From positions 1-10,480 of the forward strand of contig CAZVRG010000028.1 of assembly GCA_964630025.1 (NCBI GenBank): a stretch of DNA of 10,480 bases, read 5' to 3'. How positions within the stretch are numbered: the first letter of the stretch is position 1; every line of letters starts with the position of its first letter. The translations under genes were made by a program, and so were the position numbers. Under the pieces are notes generated by a model, which saw only the letters and a list, made by a program, of their open reading frames with translations, searched no databases and was not told where the DNA came from. This document shows, piece after piece, positions 4,158 through 10,480 of the stretch. The DNA is from VMFP01 sp964630025 (GTDB taxonomy: Bacteria; Patescibacteriota; Andersenbacteria; UBA10190; CAIZMI01).

Positions 4158-5803
4158 TACGGCGTCTCTCCCACTACTTCCCCACCGAGAATCGTCAGCG
4201 TATCCGCGAGCGCCGGCTCGGCAACGGGACTCGATTCGGAAAGCGCCGCTGCGAATTCTGCGCGTATCTCCGGTGACGGACGCGGTAAATCAAACGCGGC
4301 AAGATCGCGTTCGCGTACAAGCCGAAGACGCAGCTTGGTCTCAAACGCGTCGTCTAAACATTCTTCAACTTTTTGACGGAATACGGAATCTTTGCAGCGC
4401 TCATGGAGGAGAACGTTGTCGCTCCACAAAAAGAAACTTCCGTCCCGCACGGCAAGCGGAAGAGCGCTGCCAAACATCGGTCGAAGCAGCGGGTGCAAGA
4501 GCGAGGCGCGTCGCAAAAATTCCGGCCAGCGTTCTACCACGAGCTGATAGCTGAAAGCTGAAAGTGGAGAGGGTTTCGCGGACGCGACGGTTTCAGTTTT
4601 TGCTTGCGCCTTTGGCTGCGCCGTTTCGACGACAGGCGCGCGCTCCGCGGGGGCATTCGCCGCCGTCGTATCTCTGTTCTCTGTTCCCTGTTCTCTGTTC
4701 CCTTCTTTCTTTCCGCACCATTCCAAGGCAAGAAGTTCAACCGGAAGCTCTTCATACAACGCATCGCGCAGTTCATACTTCGCCCGTAGCGCTGAACGGA
4801 CAAGCGCGACAATCTCGGACAGCGGGCGTGCCTGCGCCTGCTGTTGGAGGCGCTCCTCTTCCTGTGGCGAAAATGATTCCGCATGCACTCGAGAGACCGC
4901 CCACGTTGCAAGCGCGCGGAGATAGCGCGCAAGGCTTGTCGTAAACTCCGAGAGCGAGTTGCCACTGTCGGTCACGTGGCGGATGCGTGCAAGCGCCTGT
5001 TGGGCATCGCGCGCGAAGAGTGCATCAACGAAATCCTGCACACTGGCTGTTGGCGCAAGTCCAAGAATACGTGTCACATCCTCTGCGGACATTTCTTTCT
5101 CGCCAATGCCGACGAGCATAGAGAGCAGACTTTCGGCATCGCGAAAGCATCCGCCGGAGAGGTTGGCAACAATGCGCAGCGCGTCTTCGGAAAGTGAAAA
5201 CTTTTCCGCGCGTGCGATGGTTGACAGGCGTTCCATCAGCAGAGAAACCGGTGCACGACGAAAGATGAATGTCTGACATCGTGAGCGCACGGTGTCGGGA
5301 ACCTTTTCTAATTCCGTTGTTGCAAGAATAAAGACCGCGTGTGCGGGGGGTTCTTCCAATGTTTTCAACAGCGCATTGAACGCGTCTTTCGAAAGCATGT
5401 GGACTTCGTCGACAATGTAGACCTTCCAATGGCCATGCGTTGGCGCAAGACTAATCCGCTCTTTCAGGAGACGAATGTCGTCAATGCCGCGATTGCTCGC
5501 CGCATCAATTTCAATCAGATCAAGATGCGCCCCCTGCGCCACTGCGCGGCAGGATCCGCACCTCCCGCAGGGCTCAACGCCCGTCGGCTGTTCGCAGTTC
5601 AGTCGCTTTGCCAGAAGACGCGCAATGGTGGTTTTTCCCGTGCCGCGGGGGCCGGAGAACAAATAGGCATGCGCGACGCGGCCGAGCTCGAGCGCGCGCG
5701 AAAGGACGCGCACCACATGCTCCTGTCCGGCAACATCCCCAAACGTCTGCGGACGGTACTTCCGGTACAGCGTTGGCTCGGTGGTTGCAGGCGCGTTTTT
5801 CAT
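4157..5803 (-). CDS. dnaX: DNA polymerase III subunit gamma/tau
   Basis: DnaX is the AAA+ clamp-loader subunit that, with delta and delta', opens and loads the sliding clamp on primed DNA. The 548 residues begin with TLYRKYRPQTFGDVAGQEHV. Walker A is GPRGTGKT (51-58). The zinc-binding cysteines are 70, 79, 82 and 85. Walker B is VYIVDEVHML (128-137), sensor 1 is ILATTE (159-164) and the SRC arginine-finger motif is at 174-176. The helical lid and collar domain runs to about residue 362. A low-complexity linker (363-413) precedes a shorter tau-like C-terminal domain (about 415-505). The linker and its edge contain two sets of 7-bp DNA repeats. Start ATG 5803-5801 lies 11 bases after the gtrA-like stop with no clear Shine-Dalgarno, suggesting translational coupling. 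No convincing programmed-frameshift site was seen. Confidence 0.97.
   Translation of the reverse strand: MKNAPATTEPTLYRKYRPQTFGDVAGQEHVVRVLSRALELGRVAHAYLFSGPRGTGKTTIARLLAKRLNCEQPTGVEPCGRCGSCRAVAQGAHLDLIEIDAASNRGIDDIRLLKERISLAPTHGHWKVYIVDEVHMLSKDAFNALLKTLEEPPAHAVFILATTELEKVPDTVRSRCQTFIFRRAPVSLLMERLSTIARAEKFSLSEDALRIVANLSGGCFRDAESLLSMLVGIGEKEMSAEDVTRILGLAPTASVQDFVDALFARDAQQALARIRHVTDSGNSLSEFTTSLARYLRALATWAVSRVHAESFSPQEEERLQQQAQARPLSEIVALVRSALRAKYELRDALYEELPVELLALEWCGKKEGNREQGTENRDTTAANAPAERAPVVETAQPKAQAKTETVASAKPSPLSAFSYQLVVERWPEFLRRASLLHPLLRPMFGSALPLAVRDGSFFLWSDNVLLHERCKDSVFRQKVEECLDDAFETKLRLRLVRERDLAAFDLPRPSPEIRAEFAAALSESSPVAEPALADTLTILGGEVVGETP
4542..4562. repeat. Heptanucleotide tandem repeat in dnaX (AGCTGAW x3)
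   Basis: AGCTGAT (4542-4548), AGCTGAA (4549-4555) and AGCTGAA (4556-4562) form three 7-bp units, 21 bases in all. They encode exactly seven residues (SAFSYQL, 415-421) at the end of the dnaX linker. A degenerate fourth unit may follow. Confidence 0.75.
4672..4706. repeat. Heptanucleotide tandem repeat in dnaX (CTCTGTT x4)
   Basis: CTCTGTT (4672-4678), CTCTGTT (4679-4685), CCCTGTT (4686-4692) and CTCTGTT (4693-4699) are followed by a decayed unit, CCCTTCT. On the coding strand this gives the hydrophilic stretch GNREQGTENR (residues 368-377) at the start of the linker. Confidence 0.8.
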
Positions 5804-5814
5804 ACGAGGCGGCG

Positions 5815-6339
5815 TTACGGAATCATACGGGCTTCCTGTGCGGAGAGCGCGGGCGGATTGCGAAAGACAACAAACTTGTTTCCAACAAAATTGACGAGCG
5901 TCATAATGGCAACTGCGACAATTTTCGCTGCAAGATCTGCGCGTTCCTCGAATGCCGCCTGCAGAAACGGTACATGCAGCGCGAAGTACGACGTCACCAG
6001 TTGGTTCAGAACATACGTGAATGTGTAAAACACGAAGAAACGGATGCCTTGAGATGCGAGTACATCCTTCCGCGGATCGCGGAACGTCCAGAACTTGTTC
6101 AAAAGGAACACCGTCAGCATGGCGATGAGCACGCTGAACAAATTCTGAAGAATCAACGGATAGCCAAGCACCGTGACGGTGGATTCACAGGTGCCGAGAC
6201 AGGAAAACGCGAGATAGATGCCAAAATCCACCACGAAGGCAATGCCTCCGGTGACGGCAAACTTCACAAATTGCCGGAATGGTTGCGGGACGGCAGTGCT
6301 CGCCGTGCCATACAGGAATCCAAACACGCGAAGAAGCAT
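5815..6339 (-). CDS. GtrA-like polytopic membrane protein
   Basis: This 174-residue protein has four predicted membrane segments at roughly 24-46, 60-82, 98-122 and 136-155. It carries the two family signatures after TM2 and TM4: NKFWTFR (81-87) and NFVGNKFVVFR (150-160). GtrA-family proteins are thought to flip or assist transfer of lipid-linked sugars (such as undecaprenyl-phosphate-glucose) in O-antigen or envelope polysaccharide modification. ATG 6339-6337 is preceded by a weak purine stretch (GGGG about 12 bases upstream). The C-terminal tail (NPPALSAQEARMIP) is hydrophilic. It stops 11 bases before dnaX on the same strand, so the two are probably cotranscribed, without an obvious functional link. 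The GT39-like glycosyltransferases at 7243-10430 are the more natural functional partners. Confidence 0.9.
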   Translation of the reverse strand: MLLRVFGFLYGTASTAVPQPFRQFVKFAVTGGIAFVVDFGIYLAFSCLGTCESTVTVLGYPLILQNLFSVLIAMLTVFLLNKFWTFRDPRKDVLASQGIRFFVFYTFTYVLNQLVTSYFALHVPFLQAAFEERADLAAKIVAVAIMTLVNFVGNKFVVFRNPPALSAQEARMIP

Positions 6340-6492
6340 GGCGGCAGTCTACCCCGTTCGAGACCGCGCGTAAAAGCATGCGGGAGATCTCGACCGCGGA
6401 TGCAGAGTCTCTCACGGGGCGCATCACCCACAACGAACAGTCGAACCCCGAGATTGTGTGAGATATCGGATTTTGTGCTTCGGACGTCCGTT

Positions 6493-7158
6493 CTATGGTT
6501 CTTCTGTATGCTCCACACTGTCGTCCGACTGCACGACGTGCGCTTCAGATGGTACGGCGCTTGCCATGGGAGCGCCCCCCGGCTTCATCACGTTTTCGAC
6601 CGCGCCCCAATGCGCTTCTCCTTCTTCCGGAAGAAGGATCGTCACCTGATCACCGGCATTCAGCCGATAAAACGTGACCGATGCGAGAAGGATGCGATAG
6701 GTGTTTCCCTCCGCTTCGACAACATAATTTCCGGCCTCATCCATGCGGAATGTGCCGAGAACGCGGCGACGATCGATCGGACTAATTTGCTTGTACACAA
6801 AACTCCCATCCGCTTCGATGGTCAGCTTGAGCCTGTCGCCTTCGACCAGCTTGCTCTTGCTCGCGTAGTTCGCGGGAACGGGATAGAGCTGGTTGTCCTC
6901 GCCTTCCATATGCTCTCCGTCAAATCTGCCGTAAATAACCCGCGGCCCATCTCCTGTCTCGAGAGACACTTCCGGTTTCACCGCTGGTGTCGATCGCGTC
7001 TTTGTGGGCGCGTCCTCGCCCGCGAGCAGTTGTTTGACATGGTGAAGATTCCGCTCGATCTCTTCGATACGGCGTTTGACGATCGCGAGAAGTTCCGGAT
7101 TGGATGGTTCCATTGGTGTTTGCGTGGTTGTGGGCGCGGGCGACGACGTAGAAATCAC
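6493..7158 (-). CDS. Conserved CPR-type hypothetical protein (coiled coil + beta domain)
   Basis: A GTG start (7158-7156) gives 221 residues; the next in-frame ATG is residue 16. Residues 1-20 are Thr/Pro-rich and 21-48 form a charged helix or short coiled coil (ELLAIVKRRIEEIERNLHHV). Residues 73-192 are a beta-rich region with the striking stretch YPVPANYASKSKLVEGDRLK (92-111), followed by KLTIEADGSFVYKQISPIDR. I recall close relatives of this pattern in CPR/Patescibacteria proteins of unknown function, and in no family with an assigned reaction. It appears to contain two related small beta-barrel units (about 74-125 and 132-190), each ending near a 'GD.' turn (VEGDRLKL and NAGDQVTI). No signal peptide or membrane segment is seen, so it is probably cytoplasmic. 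A 153-base gap separates it from the gtrA-like gene downstream. Confidence 0.82.
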   Translation of the reverse strand: MISTSSPAPTTTQTPMEPSNPELLAIVKRRIEEIERNLHHVKQLLAGEDAPTKTRSTPAVKPEVSLETGDGPRVIYGRFDGEHMEGEDNQLYPVPANYASKSKLVEGDRLKLTIEADGSFVYKQISPIDRRRVLGTFRMDEAGNYVVEAEGNTYRILLASVTFYRLNAGDQVTILLPEEGEAHWGAVENVMKPGGAPMASAVPSEAHVVQSDDSVEHTEEP

Positions 7159-7242
7159 CCTACCACCATCGTTGGCTGTTGTCTAGAAGCCTCGTGGCTC
7201 GCTCCCACGCGAACGCGATTCGCTTTGGAGTACACTATTTCT

Positions 7243-8844
7243 GTGACCGTCTGGAGATGGAGACTGATCGTTGGAGGGGTTCTTCTTGTTGCCGCAGCTG
7301 TGCGGCTGTGGGGCATCACCGAGTACCCGCCGGGGCTCTATCCCGACCAGGCGGCAAACGGCGAAGATGCGCTCGAGATCCTGTCAGGAAAACTCCAGGT
7401 CTATTCCCTGCGGAATAACGGGCGGGAGAGCCTGTTCTTGTATGTGCAGGCGCTCACGGTCGGTCTTTTCGGCGTCGGTGTATGGCAGCTGTTTCTCGCC
7501 TCTGCGTTGGTCGGCGTCGCAACGGTGGGGGCAACCTACCTTGCCGGTGCACGTCTCTTTGGGCGCGGTGCCGCTCTTCTCGCTGCGCTGTTTCTTGCCA
7601 CCAACCCGTGGCACGTGACGTTGTCCCGTACGGGGTTTCGCGCCGTGACCGTTCCGTTGTTCATTGTGCTGACCTTGTGGGGGCTTGCACGGGTGTTTCA
7701 GTCAACAACAGGACGCGGGCGCATGATCAGTGCGCTATACACTGGCGTTGCAATCGGTCTGGGCGCATATACATATACTGCCGGCCGCGCGTTTGCGATA
7801 TTCCTTGTTCTTGCGATGGCGATCGGTGCAGTGCGGCTCGTGTGTTCCCGCGGATTTCGTGAGCGATACAGGAATGCGCTTCTTCCGCTTGCTGTTTCCG
7901 GCGTGATTGCATGTGCCGTCGCCCTTCCCCTTCTGCGCGTTTTCGCGGCACACCCAGAACTCGCGTTTGTGCGCGCGCAGCACGTGTCCGTGTTTAATCC
8001 GGATCTCAACGGCGGTGAGCCGTGGGCGACACTCCTCCGCATGGCCGGGCGCACGCTCGGCGCATTTGCCTGGGATGGCGATGGGAACCCGCGGCACAAC
8101 GTTCCGCATTCTGATCTTCCGTACACTCCCGGCGGTCATCACGCATACAACGGCGGGGGCGCGCCATTTCTCTCGCTTGTACCGGCAGTGCTTGCGATCG
8201 TCGGGATGGGTGTTGCGCTGCGGCGGGCGCCATGGCTCATCCTCCTGTTCGTGGTCATGCTGCTGCCCGCAATCACGACGGCGGAAGGCATGCCGCACGG
8301 ACTGCGGACCGTTGGCGCCATTCCCACCCACGTCTTTTTTGCGGGACTGGGCGGCGCATGGCTCTGGCGCTTGCGTCGCACGCTCAACTGGGGGAGCATC
8401 CGGTTTGCACTTCCCGCACTCGCCGCGGTTGCACTCGTTCTGACAGCAGTATCTGACCTCGTGCTCTATTTCGGCATTGCGCGCAATTCCGCGCTTGCGC
8501 ACTACGAGTATCGCGCCGATCTGACAGACGTGAATGACTATCTTCAGGTATTGGCAGCCGGCAATCGGCACATGGCGGACGAATCCCGAGTGCCGTATCT
8601 TGTGCTTGATGAATTTTCCGAGCAGACGGTGCATTTTCTCACCACGCCAACCGGACACCCGTATCGTCTTGTTGATCCCAAAGAGAGTTCCGCGGCGCAA
8701 TTACAGAGCGGCGAATACATCGTGTTCGCACAGTCCACACTGTTCGATGCGGAACGGTATAGGCGCCTGCATCCCGGCGTTCGCGTGCTTCACGAGCACG
8801 TGAATCGGTTTGGCGAAATAACCGTTCGCGTCTTTGGACGATGA
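7243..8844 (+). CDS. GT39/ArnT-like membrane glycosyltransferase (first of pair)
   Basis: The start is GTG 7243 (533 residues), placed just before the first membrane segment, with GGAG at 7227-7230. The frame is open for another 1.6 kb upstream, but only as antisense of other genes. The N-terminus WRWRLIVGGVLLVAAAVRLW is TM1, followed by the first periplasmic loop YPPGLYPDQAANGEDALEI. Acidic residues Asp35 and Glu41 hold the usual catalytic-loop position of GT-C enzymes (PMT/ArnT/GT39). About ten further hydrophobic segments follow, then a soluble C-terminal domain of ~100 residues. Loop motifs WDGDGNPRHNVP and MPHGLRTVGAIP are typical of this GT39-like group. The inferred role is transfer of a sugar from a polyprenyl-phosphate carrier to a lipid, glycan or protein on the outer face of the membrane. 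The stop overlaps the start of the next gene (ATGA). TACACT at 7231-7236 could be a -10, but no -35 is visible. Confidence 0.88.
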   Translation: MTVWRWRLIVGGVLLVAAAVRLWGITEYPPGLYPDQAANGEDALEILSGKLQVYSLRNNGRESLFLYVQALTVGLFGVGVWQLFLASALVGVATVGATYLAGARLFGRGAALLAALFLATNPWHVTLSRTGFRAVTVPLFIVLTLWGLARVFQSTTGRGRMISALYTGVAIGLGAYTYTAGRAFAIFLVLAMAIGAVRLVCSRGFRERYRNALLPLAVSGVIACAVALPLLRVFAAHPELAFVRAQHVSVFNPDLNGGEPWATLLRMAGRTLGAFAWDGDGNPRHNVPHSDLPYTPGGHHAYNGGGAPFLSLVPAVLAIVGMGVALRRAPWLILLFVVMLLPAITTAEGMPHGLRTVGAIPTHVFFAGLGGAWLWRLRRTLNWGSIRFALPALAAVALVLTAVSDLVLYFGIARNSALAHYEYRADLTDVNDYLQVLAAGNRHMADESRVPYLVLDEFSEQTVHFLTTPTGHPYRLVDPKESSAAQLQSGEYIVFAQSTLFDAERYRRLHPGVRVLHEHVNRFGEITVRVFGR

Positions 8845-10430
8845 AACACCGATTCCGTCGCACGCTCCCGTGGGTGCTTCTCGGTATCCTCATGCTTGGC
8901 GGCGCGCTGCGCACGGCGTTTCTCACGTCGCGGTCACTCTGGTTCGACGAGGCGTTTTCGTGGCGGCTCATCCAATACTTTCCAACGCACGAATTTTTTT
9001 CACGCGCGGCGGCAGATGTGCACCCTATCTTGTATTATGTGCTGCTCTGGCTCTGGATGCTGCCGATGCGGGCTACGGATCCGGAAGCGACCCTTTTCTG
9101 GATGCGCGCGTTCTCTCTTACGTTTGGCGTGCTCACCATCGGCACGATGGCGTTTGCAGGCAGGGTGCTTTTTCGATCACGGTGGGTTGGTTTTGCTGCA
9201 GGCCTTCTGACCGCTGTGAATGCCTTTCAGCTTCAATACGCATGGGAAGCACGCATGTATACGCTAGGAACGGCGTTACTCCCTCTCGCGCTTGTCGGCC
9301 TTGTACGTACGTTTGAGGCGCGAACAGTGTCTGCTGCCTGGCGTTCTGGAATCGGTATGGGCATGAGTCTCGGCGCGTTACTCCATGTCCATTACTACGC
9401 ACTCTTTTCCTGGTTTGCGGTTGGCGCAACCAAGCTCGCATACATCGTCACGCGCATGCGACATGGCGTGCGCGCAACGCTTCGCTCATCGCATATCATT
9501 GCGGCGGAAGTCGGTTTTTGGCTGTCCGTTCTTCTGTTTCTTCCGCAGGTCACAACATTTCTTTCGCAAGCGCAGCGCGTTGACGCATCCTACTGGATTC
9601 CGCAGCTCACGGAATGGTCTGTTCCCACCACCATCGCACGTTTGTTTTGGGGAGGAGTAGCAGACATTCCGCATGGATGGGCGATTCTTGCAACCGCCGT
9701 TTCCCTTCTGTGCATACTTGTGGCGCTTGTCCGCGGGCGATCATTCAGCGATCTCTTGGCCGCGATGATCTTCGCGGTTCCGATTGTCTTGAGTGTGGTT
9801 GTGTCCTCCCGCACAAATCTGTTTGTGGATCGGTATTTTCTCTTTGCGTCGCTTGGACTTATTCTGCTCGTTGCGCGCACGCTCTCATTTTTTCCGCGCC
9901 GCGTGCGCATGGGCCTGCTTGCGCTCTGCGTTGGCATAAGCGTGGTGTCGGTCCTGCAGTTTTGGCAGCAGTTGGATTTCCCTGCGCATCCGGGCGCGCG
10001 CGCCGCCGCAGCATTTATTACGGAGCGTGCGGATCCGCGCGATCCGGTTCTTGTCAGTTCACCGTTCGCATATTTTCCGCTCTCATTTCATCTTGGATGT
10101 GATGGCCGCGGGCAACAGTGCCCTCGCGGGCGTTCGGTGCGTCTCTATACAGAAACCGGCGAACTCGCGCACTTCGCCGGCGCGCCGATTCTCACGCCGG
10201 AAGAGATTGTGAGGCCCAAGATATTCAAAACTCATCCCACTTCGCCCACTGGGGCTTCGCGGGACAAGCAACTCAAAACTCGTTTGTGGGTTGTAGACAC
10301 CACAGGCTTCGGCGGGTCATTCCTGGACGTCCCATCACGCTACCGGCTTGTCTCGGAATCGCGCTTTACAGAGCTGTTTACATATCAGGGCGACATGATC
10401 GTGCGGGAGTATGCATTGTCATCCCCTTGA
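8841..10430 (+). CDS. GT39/ArnT-like membrane glycosyltransferase (second of pair)
   Basis: This 529-residue protein starts at ATG 8841, overlapping the previous stop by ATGA, so translation is probably coupled. TM1 is followed by SLWFDEAFSW; Asp36-Glu37 is the hallmark acidic pair of GT39/PMT-type GT-C enzymes. Further family motifs are DVHPILYYVLLWLW (about 60-73), EARMY and, near the last membrane segments, DRYFLFASLG. There are about ten to twelve membrane segments and a C-terminal soluble domain from about residue 385. Residues of about 462-478 (THPTSPTGASRDKQLKT) look like a foreign in-frame insert: the flanking DNA repeats TCAAAACTC with a 48-bp period, and without it the sequence would read FKTRLWVV. 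It probably works with its neighbour on the same envelope glycan or glycoprotein, using lipid-linked sugar donors. Confidence 0.92.
   Translation: MKHRFRRTLPWVLLGILMLGGALRTAFLTSRSLWFDEAFSWRLIQYFPTHEFFSRAAADVHPILYYVLLWLWMLPMRATDPEATLFWMRAFSLTFGVLTIGTMAFAGRVLFRSRWVGFAAGLLTAVNAFQLQYAWEARMYTLGTALLPLALVGLVRTFEARTVSAAWRSGIGMGMSLGALLHVHYYALFSWFAVGATKLAYIVTRMRHGVRATLRSSHIIAAEVGFWLSVLLFLPQVTTFLSQAQRVDASYWIPQLTEWSVPTTIARLFWGGVADIPHGWAILATAVSLLCILVALVRGRSFSDLLAAMIFAVPIVLSVVVSSRTNLFVDRYFLFASLGLILLVARTLSFFPRRVRMGLLALCVGISVVSVLQFWQQLDFPAHPGARAAAAFITERADPRDPVLVSSPFAYFPLSFHLGCDGRGQQCPRGRSVRLYTETGELAHFAGAPILTPEEIVRPKIFKTHPTSPTGASRDKQLKTRLWVVDTTGFGGSFLDVPSRYRLVSESRFTELFTYQGDMIVREYALSSP
10225..10281 (+). repeat. 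48-bp in-frame insertion with 9-bp direct repeat in GT39 gene
   Basis: TCAAAACTC occurs at 10225-10233 and again at 10273-10281. Between them lie 39 bases rich in inverted CCC/GGG and TTCG motifs (TCCC at 10235-10238 against GGGA at 10261-10264, inner CCCACTGGGG). The period of 48 is a multiple of three, so the frame survives. The inserted peptide is polar and unlike GT39 sequence. Confidence 0.6.
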
Positions 10431-10455
10431 CACCTTCCTCCCCCTCGGCTAGGGT
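10427..10455 (+). promoter_or_regulatory. Candidate promoter for a gene beyond the right edge
   Basis: TTGACA (10427-10432, overlapping the TGA stop of the second GT39 gene) and TAGGGT (10450-10455) are separated by exactly 17 bases. The perfect -35 and spacing match the other promoters in this window; the -10 is 3/6 but keeps the key TA...T positions. Confidence 0.5.
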
Positions 10456-10480
10456 AGACACGCTCGTTGGACAATCCCTG

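Noticed and set aside
3949..4554. 201-codon plus-strand frame across the hairpin cluster and dnaX 3' end
   Set aside because: It runs antisense through repeats and dnaX, with no ribosome site and no domain.
4585..4605. Programmed frameshift site for a gamma form of dnaX
   Set aside because: The only A-run on the coding strand is GCAAAAACT, which does not match the X XXY YYZ slippery heptamer in frame, and no following hairpin is evident.
6340..6492. Possible tRNA from a GGTTCGACT-like string on the minus strand in the gap before the gtrA-like gene
   Set aside because: The bases around the string do not form a T-stem, and no anticodon arm or acceptor can be assembled. The gap holds only a 10-base palindrome (CGGACGTCCG, 6481-6490) and no clear promoter.
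7193..7209. Small hairpin CGTGG/CCACG between the divergent genes
   Set aside because: A 5-bp stem without U-tract or conserved context; not distinguishable from chance in GC-rich DNA.
5608..7242. Upstream extension of the first GT39 frame by 1.6 kb
   Set aside because: It is open only because it runs antisense to dnaX, the gtrA-like gene and the CPR hypothetical; the glycosyltransferase begins with a membrane segment right after GTG 7243.
7735..8700. 321-codon minus-strand frame
   Set aside because: It is antisense to the GT39 gene, Arg/Cys/His-rich, with no start signals or recognisable motif.

Overview
The window looks like chromosomal DNA from a Patescibacteria/CPR-type bacterium with moderately high GC. 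The case rests on short intergenic spaces and small orphan genes. A 221-residue protein carries the motif YPVPANYASKSKLVEGD, which I recall from other CPR genomes. A compact DnaX, a 3-TM/4-TM GtrA protein and tandem GT39-like membrane glycosyltransferases fit the same picture. No rRNA, CRISPR array or classical IS element is visible, and the phylum call is an inference.

Left part (1-3450). A membrane-anchored hypothetical protein, truncated by the window edge, runs rightward (1-723). It converges on a leftward 469-residue secreted or surface protein (782-2191) whose N-terminus carries a planctomycete-style LExR-TP motif. That surface gene has a clear promoter, a hairpin at the predicted mRNA 5' end, a good Shine-Dalgarno and a U-tract terminator. 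Divergent from it is an orphan 109-residue gene (2470-2799) with its own promoter and terminator. Next comes a leftward YkgJ-type cysteine-cluster protein (2900-3391). Two terminators lie back to back between these last two convergent genes.

Middle part (3450-7158), all leftward. The genes in transcription order are a conserved CPR hypothetical protein (7158-6493), gtrA-like (6339-5815), dnaX (5803-4157), a 17-nt copy of the 5' end of tRNA-Gln (4084-4068), a cluster of GC-rich hairpins (4067-3957), an 87-residue GIY-YIG nuclease (3946-3683) and the complete tRNA-Gln(UUG) (3697-3624). The layout reads as a ~386-bp miniature GIY-YIG element inserted into the D-loop of tRNA-Gln. The insertion regenerated the tRNA and left a duplicated 5' fragment between the tRNA and a candidate promoter that overlaps the dnaX stop. 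The nuclease ends inside the tRNA gene, using tRNA bases as its last four codons and stop. I consider this the most interesting structure in the window.

Right part (7243-10430), rightward. Two polytopic GT39/ArnT-like glycosyltransferases are joined by an ATGA stop-start overlap and probably act on the cell envelope from lipid-linked sugars. The second contains an apparent 48-bp in-frame insertion bounded by a 9-bp direct repeat. The dnaX linker holds two separate runs of 7-bp tandem repeats. Small repeats of several kinds have therefore entered coding sequence here while keeping the frame. A strong -35/-10 pair at the right edge probably serves a gene beyond the window.
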